From Musa acuminata AAA Group (Eukaryota; Streptophyta; Magnoliopsida; Zingiberales; Musaceae), in NCBI RefSeq assembly GCF_036884655.1, contig NC_088354.1, forward strand, positions 12,338,001 through 12,402,000: 64,000 nucleotides of DNA, read 5' to 3'. Under the pieces are notes generated by a model. The model ran no database searches, was not told the origin of the DNA, and saw nothing but the letters and a program-made list of their open reading frames with translations. Both the position numbers and the translations under genes were made by a program. The number at the start of each line of letters is the position of its first letter. Position 1 is the stretch's first letter. Of the stretch, positions 38,731 through 52,500 are shown piece by piece.

Positions 38731-38928
38731 GCAGTAATGTTAACACGAAGGGCATCATGCAAGTCCCTTAATCATGCAGTAGTATTCATTGCTTAGATTA
38801 GCATTTTAGTATCAATTCTCAACTCTCTCTCTCTGACTTGCAGTAATATTACATGAAGGGCTTCATTCAAGTCCCTTAAACATGCAGCAATATTCATTGC
38901 TTAGATTAGCATGTTAGTATTGATTCTC

Positions 38929-38979
<51 letters not shown>

Positions 38980-39013
38980 ACTTGCAGTAATATTAACATG
39001 AAGGGCAACATGC
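38653..39013. repeat. Triplicated 110-130 bp tandem repeat with internal CT tracts
   Basis: Three copies begin with ATTCATTGCTTAGATTA at 38653, 38784 and 38892. Each runs through a (CT)n tract of different length into GACTTGCAGTAAT and a GAAGGGC block. The array lies in the 3' UTR or downstream flank of the SCL32-like gene. Confidence 0.85.
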
Positions 39014-42000
39014 AAGTTTGTGTTATAGTACATATGAAAGGTTTTATGTAGATTTATTTGTTTGATGTTAGTTAATTTCAGCTCAATATTCGTTAATTTG
39101 ATTCTTAGTAGTGAGTAACCCCCTTTATTTAATATGGTTATTTTGTCTAATTAATCCCAATGGAATTTATGCGTAGGAAATAATACTTAACATTATAATT
39201 AGACACAATCACTGTGCAAGTTCCATAAAAATGTTAGCTAAATTTCAATTCTATCAAAATGAGTGTAAATCATAAATAATTAAGTTTTTTTCTTTTGTGT
39301 CTAATACCAAAAGAAGACTTTTGTTTGGTATCGACTATATGTATCTTTTTTTCTAACATTAAACTCTATAATATTTTAAAATATTTTTAGGTCTCCTTTT
39401 ACCTCTCTCTTCCTACACCAATAGTTGTCTAAGAATATGTATTGCTTTTCTCTAAATAAATCCATATTATTTAATCTTTCATCATAGTCATATTGTCTAC
39501 AAAGAAAAAAAAAATCCTTTGCCATATATAGATACAAAAATAAATTTTGTATCTATATAACTTAAATAAAATCAACTTAATTGTATTTGGTGTATGTGGT
39601 TAGCATAGTATTTGGTGTTTTATTTTCCATACTATCTTAAAAAAAAAGTATAGTTTAGAAATGAGATTAATAATGAATGATACCCTAAGAATCGAATCTC
39701 TCGATATGAGTTGTAGTTAGATTTAAATTCAAATTCTAGTACACGAGATTGGATACTAATACGATTCAAAAGATTAAGTTATTTCATTGTGACCCGAACA
39801 TATTATATATCGTCTGATTTTTTTTTTCAATTTTAACAACATAAAATTATTATTTTAGTACATATCACATTTTGATTGTCTTTCTCATAATATGTTCAAA
39901 ACCCGTTCCCATGTTTTTGATACTATGTTTTCCTTCTCGAGTGCAAGCCATTGGAATTACATGTCTCCAAAAGTTCTGATAGATGATCCATTTAGATCCC
40001 AAATGACCATTTATGCCTTCAGGATTATAAGCTCAGCAACATTATTGTGATGATTTGGTTAGTCAAATATACAATTTCCAAAGATGTCTAAAAATGTGAG
40101 TGACCACTCAATTGTCTTTACGGACTTACTTGTCCAAGAACTCTTCGAGGCTTTTTCTTGTGGTGCAAATACAGTCATGTTGTAGTTTCATTTTTTCGAT
40201 TTAGTAGTTACTACCTCATGGTTACTATGGTTCTTTGCCTTTCATAAAAAAATTATGATGCTTAAATCTTTATAATGAAATCAAATCTCCTTTAATTAGC
40301 CTAAAAAGTTATGGAATATCTAACATGATGTACATTAGGTCTAACCCCGATAATAGATTGACCTATAAACTCTTTATTGAGTGAACTATCGACTAATCTC
40401 ATTTCACTTAATGTCGAGTTGAGGATCTAACATACTTCGAAATGATGCTAACCCAATAGTGGATTAAGCTATTAAGTTTGTCGAGTCTAAATTGTTGATT
40501 CAAGATACTCAAATCTAAATTAGCGATAATAGACCCATCTAATGCTTGTAAATTTATCCAAAATTTTCATTACATTTTATGTGGGATTAAATTAGAGTGT
40601 TGTGGTAAGAATTTAAAGCGCTGTTAAATCTCATTTCAGAAAGATGGCAAAGAAGGACAAGGTTCAATGAGGTTTAACAAAGACCTTAAGTCTTTAGATG
40701 ATTCAACAGCCAACACGTAGGGCAGATGGAAGGGTATCATCTTCATCACACCATGTCTTTAGGTATAGCTCATCGTTAATAAAAGACCCACGAGGACACA
40801 TGCTTCACCATAGTTTATGATGAGTCCATCACCACAGGGGGAACGGAACACAAAAGATTTGTGGTGTTTAGATTCTCATGTACTCTAAAACTTTCCTCAC
40901 TCGTGCACGATCTTTTAAGACATTGACAATTTGATTGGCTCTTGTTTTTTCTTCCTTGTAATATAAACTTCTTTCATATTCATGGAGTGGGATTATATCT
41001 ATACTTAAAGCCTTTAATCGTAAGCTCAATGATAAAAAAGTCAAATATCATAGGTAGATCATGAAGAATTATAATCCTTTTAAACGTATGAAATTAATGA
41101 AATTGAAGGGATCATATAGCTTAGCAAGTAAAGATATGAACGGTTTATCATAAGGTTTTAGACTCGAATCTTACCTTCATCACTTATCCTTTGTAAAAAA
41201 TAATAATAATAAGATTATGACTAAATCCTATTTATCTCATATATTATACGTTTATACATACATATATACACATACACATTAAGATTAAGTCTATAATCAA
41301 TATTTTATATGTTTATTAGTCTACAGCCTGCAATCTATGTCTATTTCTTTATGACATGAGAGATTAATATATGGATCCTATAAATAGTCTCTCTAAATAT
41401 AGAGGTATCGAGGTAAGATTACGTGTATATCGATTCTCTCTATATCCCCTGTTGGCGAGAGAGTCTTAGCATATTTGTCATGGGTAATGTCACAACTCAG
41501 CGACAGCTCTCAAACTGGACTCTTTCCAGCTTCTCAAGAGTCACTACTATCTACCATATGCTGCCTGATGTATATGGCAAAGGCCAAAATGTATATGTTT
41601 TGAGACAAAAGGAATGGCTTCTGATCTCCATATAAGCTTAACATGTTTGTTTATTAGAGCTTCCTTTCATGCATTGAAGTTTTAGTTTTGTGTAAAAGAA
41701 GGATGATTGTTAACTTCTTTCTTAGCTGATGATACATATATAAACTAATTTAGTTCTTTCATTACAGACTAAAAGAAAGATCATTGCCCTTTGTTCCTAA
41801 CCAAATCTGCATTTAAGATTGGAGGTGTACATGGAAACATGCATTTATTAAAGATTTGTTTAGTGTTAAACTGGCCAATCAAAGAGAGTTTGTGTTTAAA
41901 GAGTAAGAATAAGAGGCACTGAGATCCCTGACACAGCTGTATCTTCATGACCTCCAAAGGCCATGGTGCATTTCTTTCTCTCCCTACCAACAAATAGAAT

Positions 42001-42818
42001 ACTTCATCTAGCAGTCGGACAGCCACACTCATGTGCTAGTAGATATCTTGCAAAGGGTCAGGCAAATCTTTCAGAAGATCACAGCTGAGTTAATGGCCAC
42101 TTAGATAGAGTTTCTCATGTGCTTGTTGATGTTTGGATAATGTAAATTAAATCCATCCCGAAATGGTTAATGTTTGTTCTTGATGGTCCCAATATACTGC
42201 CTTACAATACAGAAATGGTAGAGTAGTTTAAGGCATGATAGGCCCACTTCATTTCTCACATCTGTCTATGTCCAAAATACATGGAATGTTATTTGTGAAT
42301 GTGATTCTTCTGAGTTCATGAGGCAGTATATAAAGAATTCATTGAGAGGTTGAAGGCCATGAGAGGAAACAGTAATTAGGTGTGCATCCTCCTTGCAGGA
42401 CAGAGATCATTATCTTTGATACTGTGTCCCTCCCCTACAACTCTGGAGAGGTCTCACAACAACATGCCAACCTCTTCTCCATTTCTAAAATCACATTACC
42501 CACATCCTGTTCATTGCCAGATAATAGTTTTTCTCACACTTCCAATCAATGATTTCCTAATCTAAACCTCAGTTAATCATCAGCTCATGGTCATTCAATC
42601 ATTCTCCAGCAGATTGCATCTTAGCAAAGTCATAGATAACAACACATCATGTTCTTTTTGTCACAATGGATCCTGACTCCTTTCTTTTTTATGCATCATT
42701 GCATCCATCTTAGCTGTATCATCGATCGCCCGTGATCAGCTCTCAGCTTTCTTGAATAAAAATTAATTCATATATGATGATTAGAGAGTGAAGCCTTCAA
42801 TTCTTATACATCCAACCA
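39014..42818. other. Intergenic region, no gene recognised
   Basis: AT-rich DNA holding one SINE-like copy (41.1 kb). The part 40260-40900 is more complex and may be an old retroelement remnant, but no domain is readable. Frames at 41423-41635, 41781-42032 and 42380-42565 show no motif. The right end should contain the RSL4-like promoter. Confidence 0.4.
41100..41215 (+). mobile_element. tRNA-derived SINE-like copy, second
   Basis: Same design as the copy at 19.8 kb: an A-box-like TATAGCTTAGCAAGTAAAG, a B-box-like TAGACTCGAATCTTACC about 35 bp later, then TCCTTTGTAAAAAATAATAA as an A-rich tail. The shared sequence between the boxes supports common origin. Confidence 0.6.
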
Positions 42819-42825
42819 TATAAAT
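42819..42825 (+). promoter_or_regulatory. TATA box of the RSL4-like gene
   Basis: TATAAAT lies 97 bp before the start codon at 42916, followed by a C/T-rich leader. Position and context fit a plant core promoter. Confidence 0.6.
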
Positions 42826-42915
42826 ACTCACTGAACTTTGTAATGTTCAGACAAGCTATTTCATCATCCAAACAAGCTTGCTTCCTGCTACCTCCACCCC
42901 CAAGTCTTCACACAA

Positions 42916-44186
42916 ATGGAGCCTCAAGGACTGGCATTGGAGGCAAGCTGGAAGTCCTTTGATCCATTAATGTCAGTGGAGGAGTCTGAAGTCATGACAC
43001 AGCTATTTTGTTCTATGCAAGATCAAGATCCAAGCACTGGGATCCAACACTTGCTTTGTTTTGATCATAATGCTAATACTTTCCACTGTTCTGATGATTC
43101 TGGCTGCAATCCGTACTATTGGAATCAAGGCATTTGCACGCCTGCTGCTGATGAAGGCTACTACTTGCTCGAGCAAATCGCCACCCCATCCTTTCCAGTT
43201 GAAGTCAGCAGTGATGAAGCTGTTGAATCTATTCCGAAACCTCATCTTCCTGATCCTCATGCCTCGCAAGCCATCAAGAGAGGGTTGCATGTTGGTGACC
43301 ATGAAGTGCCCGCAATGGTAGAAGAGGATGACAACCATATGGCAAGTCTCAGGAAGAAGGCCCGAGCCATGGCACCTGTGAGTACATACACGTACACCTC
43401 TGCTTGTTCTACAGCATTCGCTTGTTCTGACGGACATGATCGGTTTTAGGTGACCTCCAAGAAGGTTCATAGAAGTGGTCGGTATGCTGACGAGGAAGAG
43501 AGGAATGGTGACATGAATCTTCACGGCTCCTGTTGCTACAGCTCGGAGGATGACTCAAATGGGTCTCAGGAGCTCAAGGGAGCAGGCGCCACGAGCTGCA
43601 GCTCGAAAGGGTCTGCGGCCATGAATCCAAACGAGAGGAATACAAGAGCTGGTCGAGGGTCAGCAACCGATCCACAGAGCCTCTATGCGAGGGTAGAAAC
43701 CTGATTCAGAGTAAACATTGTTTTCGATATGTTGTCTTCGGGTTCTGAAACTGTTGTGATTCAATATGCTCTGCAGAAGAGGAGGCAAAGGATCAATGAG
43801 AGGCTGAGGATTTTGCAGAGTTTGATTCCAAATGGAACGAAAGTAAGCGTCTTATATTGTCTTGTCGATCTCTTTCTTGTCTGCTTTTGGAGCAATATAG
43901 CTGATGAGCATCTCATTACTCTGTCAGGTAGACATCAGCACGATGCTTGAAGAAGCAGTGAGGTATGTGAAGTTCTTGCAGCTCCAAATCAAGGTTAGAA
44001 TATGGCATCTTCTTCTTCTTCTTCTTCTTCTTCTCCCTCTTCGTTGAATTCCAGACACATTTGTGAACCAACGTGCATTTTTTGCAGCTCTTGAGCTCCG
44101 AGGAGCTGTGGATGTATGCTCCCATTGCTTACAATGGCATGAACCTTGGATTCGACCTAAAGATCGCTCCACAGTCTCAGCAGTGA
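42916..44186 (+). CDS. RSL4: bHLH transcription factor, RSL class II (RSL4-like)
   Basis: Five exons, 42916-43377, 43450-43692, 43777-43842, 43928-43993 and 44088-44186, encode 311 residues. The C-terminal third has the family signature GSATDPQSLYARKRRQRINE, then RLRILQSLIPNGTK, VDISTMLEEAVRYVKFLQLQ and IKLLSSEELWMYAPIAYNGM. The basic region and both helices are split by introns at positions typical for subfamily VIIIc. The N-terminal two thirds are acidic and low in known motifs. RSL class II proteins bind E-box/RHE promoter elements in the nucleus and drive root-hair growth downstream of RHD6/RSL1 and auxin. The short final tail (DLKIAPQSQQ) also fits. Class II is favoured over class I (RHD6) by the WMYAPIAYNGM ending, but the paralogue number is not certain. 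Confidence 0.92.
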
Positions 44187-45468
44187 CATCCAAATAAGAT
44201 CGGTTCTCGGTCAACTCTGGAACCCAAAGGGTGGATGGATGACTCTGGGACCATGGTGATTCATAACCTTCCTTTTCTTTATCCTCATCTTTGGAACTAT
44301 ATGTTCTGGCTCAGCAAATGGGATCTTCTTGACCAGCAATTCCGAGAAGAGTTGATGATCCGACTGACCAGATCTCATGCTCCCTTTTAACTTCAGATTC
44401 AGAGTGTTCTATAGAGGTGATGACGAGAACATTGTTCTTTAGATGTAAAATCAATACAAGTGCCTAATTCGACTACATATACTCAAAAATTCATATCAGA
44501 TAATGAGTAATAGAGAAAAAGAATGATGAGAATGTTCATCATAGGAGCTCCCAGTCATAAATACTTGGGTATTTATCTTGTAATCCAATGCAGATACCAC
44601 GTGTCACAAATAATTGAATACAACGGAAATTTCTTGGAGGCTTGGAAAGCTTGATAGAGTCTCACACTTCCACGGACATGTAATCTCTCATGCCCACATA
44701 TGTGACAGATGTTACAGCGTAGGCTAGATTAGAATCCACATAAAGATACCCTAAACTTAAAACATCACTACCGAATTCGTGAAAAAAATAAAAACAACCA
44801 CAGTTTTGAGAAGAGAAGCTTTTTATAAAAATAAAATTCACCCAAACATCATTTCAGTATTCTCTATTGTCCAGATATATGATATTTTACAACACATGTA
44901 GGAGACCATGGTTTCCTGTATGATAAATTCTATGGAATTGCAAAGTAAGCTTATCATTTAACGAGTCATTTTGCAGACTTCTATACCTGTCCATGAGGAC
45001 AAATACTCACCCTATAGGGTGTATGTATCTTACAAGGTTCTTCACTCAAAGAACATTCATAGGTTGTATGATCCAGGGAAGATGCTATTACTATTCCTCA
45101 AAAAGTGATGGAAGCTCCAGTTTCGGAGGAAAACAATGCAAAGCAACTCGGAACAATTTGTCAGTCAAGTGCTAGTTATACTCAACATATGTCTAAATAC
45201 ACACCTTGGACTGCTTGCAGATGTAGCTAACTGTAGGAGATAATGCACATAAGAAGTTTATACATGTACAATTACACAAGGAGTACTATTATAGATCTTC
45301 ACAACCCTCGTTCCATTGTAGCACACAATTGCTGTCCCCTTATACATCTGTTTCCACTCTTTTATGGGCAATCCACCATGCATCTTTTATTTCGCCATCA
45401 AGGCCTGAATCCCTTTCATGCTGGGACAACGTGGAATAAGAATGATCACAAATGCAAATTGGAAAATT
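44187..45468. other. Convergent intergenic region between RSL4-like and VSR genes
   Basis: Contains the 3' UTRs of both converging genes. Otherwise AT-rich, with no other feature recognised. Confidence 0.45.
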
Positions 45469-46445
45469 TCAGGCATGATCTTCTTCGTGAGAATGGTTTG
45501 GAACCTCTCCTTGGCTGTCCAAGGGCATGTACTGTGCCATTATAGCCCTGATCTCTGAGTCCATATATGACTGCAAAATGGGAACCAAGTGAAACAATCG
45601 AGGAGCAAGCCCAATAATATATAAGGCACAAAATTAAACCATATGAACAACAGCAATCAAATTTGTCAAGCTACTTCCTAGTTGCAAATGGTAAACAAAT
45701 CATAATTTGTTAGCTACAAATCAATGGAAAACATATAAAATAAAGAAATATTTCTTAGTTGGTAATTTATTTTTAAGAGACGACTTCAAAATTGAATTCA
45801 GAAACCATGGGCATTATGATCTTAGTAACGATTATCATTGGAATTAATGAAAGACATGCATAGATCAAATCCCAATACCATGCCAATCAATCATGCAAGG
45901 CTATTTCTCAATGTAGGTAGCAACAAATGCAATATTACATGCCAAATACAAAACCAATGAAAATAAAATCATATATGAAAGATAGTATCCCAGAGATAAG
46001 GATATTAAGATGGATGAATTTAGTTGCTATTAAAGATTGCATAAGATTGAGTAACCAAACTATTTATTATAAGATTGAGTCTGCAGTTGCACTTGCAAGA
46101 TGAGACTGGAGAGGTGGGTGTAGAGGTAATGGAAGACTAAAATCTTTATAAGAAACAACAAATAGAGATTGATTGCCAACTAGATATATGAACCTCAACA
46201 TAGCTCAATAAGGGGGAAAGATCCATGTAGCTGATCCAATACAACTAGGAACTTACAGCTTGTTATTATTACCAAGGTCTTCAATTTCGAATAATACCGT
46301 CCGGTATGTACCGATCCGTCAGCAGACCGGTACATGAATCACCTGTTACCGGGCGGTGTGTGTGTATATATATATATCGGCAACGTCGCTCCGCGTGGGA
46401 GAAGGAAAATAAAAATATATATATATATATATATGATTTTTTTTA

Positions 46446-46521
<76 letters not shown>

Positions 46522-49500
46522 TGACGTTACCGAGGCGACATCGCCGAATTTTTATTTTATTATATATATATTAGTATATATATATTAATATATATATTAA
46601 TATATATATTAATATATATATATATACCGAATAGTATACCGCTCAGTATACAGTACCATATCATACCGGACGAATATCGAAACTCCGGTACGGTACGATA
46701 TTTCAATCCTTGATTATTACTGCTGCTGTTGCAGTTACTATTTAAGAGAAAATTTAACTTGTGTTCAGAACCATGGTAGTCATCATGTTGTCGACGGTAA
46801 CAAGTCTAAAAGGGTCACAGTTGGACTTGCTCTATCCATTGTGTTCCATTTGGTTTCCACTCCCCACTGCCCTGAAACAGTAAATGTCCTACAATATGGG
46901 TCGGCTCTAGAGTATAATTCAAATTGACCAGGATATGTCAAGGATCCAATAAAGTTACAAGCAAAGTTCCTGATCTAATATCAACCAGCTGAGGTTAGAA
47001 CCAAATTCATATTTAAGGCAGTCATAGGCAAGGATCGCCTAGAAACCTAAATGATAATGTGCCACAGAAAGATTATTTACTTTTTTCATACGTAGTTTAA
47101 GCTCTTGCAATCAACGAATTACTATTCCCTAGATATTAGGTCTAGGAAGAAAAATCAACAGGTTTTGTGACTGAGTGCAGTTACCATTACAGAGTCTCCA
47201 TTAAAGATTCCACCAACAACTTGCACCAATTCTCCCAAATTGACTGCACTAAAAAATTCAAAAAATTCTACAACTAGTTGCAAATCACTATCAACCTTGT
47301 GTCAACCCTGTTAACCAGGTCTCAAAATTCAATATTAGGCAGTATAAAACCTAATAATGGATTTTAAGTCATATAGATGCTTTCAAATAAAATCCCATGA
47401 TGAGAAAATCATATCCTGTGAAAAAGCAATGATGATATAATCGTGCTATCTTGTTTACTTACTCTTAATCTGTACTTGTAAATAGCATATGCTCCAAATG
47501 CAGCAACAGCCAACACTATCAAAAGCACCCAAACAGCAGCCCATGTAACCTTTGCTTCACTGGCTTTCTTGCCTGCACATTATTCATTAGAAAGATATTG
47601 TGATATGGTGTCTCAGATCATACCATGGACAAATTAACTTGGAATCTCACTTATGCAAGTATCATGTTCTTTGATGTATAAAAGGTCTCCACTGCAGGTG
47701 CAATCATAACTTCCCCAGGTATCTTTACAGCTACAGTCAGGGCACTGACAAGCAGTTTTCTTCTTGCATTCATTGATATCTAAATCAAGAAAAGAGAAAG
47801 CTTATGACTAATTTGATCATTTGGCGCAAGTGCAGCTGTACTAGATTGGATCTCAAAAGCCTGCTAATCTTTAAAGTGAAAAGGAATTGGCTATTGCATT
47901 GCAGCAACACCACATTTTTTAAAATTATAAAAAATTTTCTTTTTTATGCAACTTTACTTGCATGAAAGAGCAACTAAGTGATCATCTTACCTTCACATGC
48001 TTTGACACCATCACCTTCAAATCCAGCTGGGCACTGGCATTTACCATCTCCAGATTCCTGTACAGACAGATTCATGTAGATTGAAATCACTCTGGAATCA
48101 GCAAATTGCACTAACAGAACAGTCAATTAGCCCATAGGCCATAGCTTAATTGATCAACATTGATATATTATTGCAACATTATAGGTCATAGAACTGGACT
48201 GACCTGACATGCAGAATATGTCTTGCCATCACGACTTTCTTGCCAACAGCCACCATTGTTTATCCTGCACCTTCCAGGACCAATTGCTGAAGAGAAGATG
48301 AAGAAACTACTATCATCAACTGACTACTGTGGATGGTGCATAAGGAAAAATGTTGAAGCAAGAAATATCTTGCACAGAAAGTCCTTTCAGTGACAGCTTT
48401 TGCAGGAGAGGAGCTATCATATAGTATAGTGAGCAATCAACTATAAAGCTATTCTCTCTGCTAAGATCACAAAATTTAGTGGAGTTTCTTGAGCAAGGCA
48501 AAGCAACATTCTCTTGTGACACTCTTAGAAACTTGTGAGGAGTTGATTCAGAGGCCGTCTTTTCCATTAACTAGATGGAGACATAAGGTCAACGCTTTTG
48601 TTTCCAACGAAAAATTAGGCACATTTTGAATGATAAACCAACAGTGAGAAGCTATTGTCCAGGCTGCTGAAAGATGGGTCCTCTGTCATCCTATTTGCTG
48701 ACAAGCTTTCAGCAGGATGCAATTATTTGAAAACGATAAATGTATTGACTAATTTTTAAGTCCAAGAGCATCTTAAGTACTAGTGTAGGCAACTGGTACT
48801 ACTTCCATAATGGTTTCTTTGTCTTTAGCTCTCTTGTCATATAATTAACACTCAGATAAAAAAGCAACTGCAATCTTAAACATTTCAATGGTATTAAGGC
48901 ATGTAAATAGCTTGTTCGTCTTAGGTCATATAGACCAGATAAATTCATCAAACATCCTTTTATGCATAACTTTCTGTAGCTATAAAATACTCCTTTCATC
49001 CAAAGCTTTAAATGATTAATTATGGGATTAATCACTTTAGTTATGGTGGTTTGAGACAACAAAAAATTTTGTGTTCTCTTTTATTTGTTTGTCAAGATCC
49101 TAGCACTCATGAAGGTTAAAAAAAAAAACCATCCAGAGATTCCAAGGCGAACTAAGAAGCTGGCCAATATTTCCTCCTATATAAACAATCAAAATTATGA
49201 TATGATTTTTAGTGCTTTGATATCTAACAATGCAGGCATAATACAATTATGAAGAAAATGAAAATACTAGGTCCAAATGTAGTAACAAAAGCCAATGAAC
49301 TAACAGAAAAACACCTTGATTCACATACATGTTCAAACAATGTTTTCACAAGCTAATAAAGGTTGCAAAGAAAACCGTATGACCCTGATGAATGTATGGT
49401 TTTCCTTTTTTTGGGAAAAGGAAAGCACCTAAATTACTCTAAGGAGTGAGTACAAACTGCTGAGCTCGCAGATCATCCGCAGAATACAGAAAAAAAGAAC

Positions 49501-52500
49501 TATGAGACCTACCAAAAAATGCCAGCGAGTGGCATACATTGTTAGAGGTTCTAGGAATATGGATAATTTTCACAACCTTAAGTTTGTCAACAAGAATGGG
49601 GGTGTCACAGAAGAGACATCACAAAAACCATGGTGTGGGAGTTAAGCCCTTTACAAAACGAACAACTTGCAAAGAGTCGGACTTGATCCACCTGATGAAT
49701 GTATGTTGGGTAACTTGTTATGACAAACAAAAGATAATATACACAAGAAACCTGTTTCTAGGAGATGATCAATCTCCTTTATATGCACAAGCAGGTCAAT
49801 ACAGCACAGTGAAACAAAGATGGATTGGAAGACAACAGGGTGATAGTACAAGTTCTTCACTCTGAAAAAATATTCACTAAGTAGAAATAATTAGTCTTCT
49901 TTTACTTTCATTCAGCTAGTTAAGGATCCAAATTCAAGTTGATGAAGATGTGATGCATATTGGGAGGTTCAAATTCTAGATCTCTTAAGAAAGGACCTAA
50001 AGACTACCTTCACAATTGTTATAACCATCACCCTTAAACTGCACACCACCAAATGCAGGACACTCGCAGACTCTGCCACGGAAGGTATCCTGAAAGATGA
50101 TGAAACCATTAAACGAAGAATATGCTGCAATCATGTCAAAACATCATTGAATTGGTACCTTGCATGCGGTAATGTTGGATGCTTTGTCTTGCCAGCATCC
50201 ACCATTATTGTCCAGACATTCATTTGTTTCTATGTCTGTGTCATGACCATTGGCAATAGTGAAAGGTTTTTATCTTTCAGTTTCAATCATGAAAGTAAAA
50301 AAAGTTGAAGACTAGTACAAAACTAATGAACCTCACCATCACTCAAACAAGCAGGTGGCTCAGTATTTTCCTCAAAACCAGCACAAATAGCTTTCAAGAC
50401 AGCCTTTTTCTCTAATTTTCCTGCAACTTTTGTTTCATCAATATTTTTATCAAAAAGGTTAGAATATATTTTATTTATGACCAACCTCGATACTGTCGAT
50501 TATTAACAATGAGGGTAGGCAATATAGTAACGTCGCCCCTTGAACCTGTTCCTACCTACAGAGAGATCCATCCAGAAATTAAGTGTTGGTTCAGATTGAC
50601 ATTTTAACTTCAAGTATGAAGACATAAGCCTCACTGCCACAACAAAGGTCATGGCTGCAGATTGCTAAAAACTACCTAAAAACACATGGCAATAAGACTG
50701 ACCTGAGCATCTTGCTCCATCTTCAGAATTGGATTCTCACTATCAGCATTTGGGTCTCCCATGCACTGGTCAACCTTCTTGATGTCTAGCCCTGCTCGAA
50801 ATAAGCATGTTACCTTGGTCTGATAAATGATCTAAGGATACTTGCAGTCTTGGGGTTGTACATTATCATAAACCATCAACTTGGCAAGAACAATACATTG
50901 ATGTAGCAAGTCATCATAAATTATCATATTTGATGAGTATAAATACCATCTTCTTGTTATTCCTACCACATAGGTCAATCAGAACTACAAGAATTTGAAA
51001 AACCATATGTATGCCAGAAGGAAATGCCATGAAATATGAAAGATATTGAAGCTTGTCAGATAGTAATAGTGTTGGAAAGACTTGTTTTATCTAATTGCAT
51101 TCTAAAAGTGCACCTACCTAGAGACTTCATAACAGTTTCTGCACAGTCTTTGTTGTACTTCTTCTCCTTCATAGGGCACCTTATGTGGAAATCAGTTACG
51201 TAATCCCACCAAATCCAGGGTCTTTTACTTTCATTTGCAACTCTAAACACACACAGTTGTCTCAAGTTCTCAATAACTACATCCTTCCCATCATAACCAG
51301 TGCTGAAATCTTGCTCTGGATCAGGGGCACAGTATCTCCCATTATTGATGCATTGAGATTTGCACTGTTTACTGATGATGAAAGCTTGGGGACAGTACCA
51401 GGTAATATAATGGGGTGTAAATTGACTATAACCACCTTTCTCTAGCAGTTGAGCAACACCTTTAAACGCTTTTAAAAAGTCCATCAGCATGTCACATTTG
51501 GTGCCACACTCATCATTGCTATTGGTCCACAATTCATATTCCACACGATCATCAGGGTGTGGAACGGCTTCTCTCCAATCAAGGTTCACATTAACCATTT
51601 CACCGCTGCGGACAGCCTTCTTTAACTGTTCGCCGAATTTCTTATCAATAAGAGCAGATGGAATAGTTATATTCTCAATATACTTTGCAGCTTCATCGTC
51701 CTCCCGAGGTAAATCCATAGTTATCAAAGGTTCGTTCTTGTCATCTACAACAAGCACAGCAGAGGCACCAGCATTCTGTGCATTCCAAACCTTTTTGGCG
51801 AAAAGGCAGTCTGTAAAAGGAAAGCAGAAAAGGATCATGATGGTGGTTACAACCATAAACCATAGTTTAAATCAATCCTTAGAAAAAAAAAGATCATTGC
51901 TCTTGTTGTTCCATAAGAAGATAATGATCCCAAGTTCATTATTGAACTCAAAATTAGCATGATCACATGAGTCAAGTTAAATTCATGAAAACTTCATAGC
52001 AAAGTACATATGGTGCACAGAAACTTTCCATATGATTCAAGCTTGCAAATGTGTTTTGTCGAAACAAGATTTTGTTAAGAAATTCGACAAGTTTACAAAA
52101 GTATATTGTAGAGTTCACCAACATGATAAAAAATATTATGAAAAGATCCTCAATGTTAGAAATGAAAACTTTTATGTGGTAACTTATAACAGGTTTTTCA
52201 ATACAACTATAATCACATAGATCACAATTTAAAAACAGACTTGTTTATTTTCATTATGACACTTTATATAACCAAGACAGATTCCATCAACATTTATGAA
52301 GAAACCTTTCAAGAAATTCAACAACCAATCTGTATCTCTGTGGAGCATGTAATTCAGCAAATAACTTCATCCCTCCCATTGAAATGAAAGAATAAGAACC
52401 AGGAGAAAATTGGGCTTCATATATCTCTAAAGAAAAGACTAAGATCTAGAAGAAGAAAGATCTTCTATATGGAGAGGTACATAAACTTTAATTGACTATT

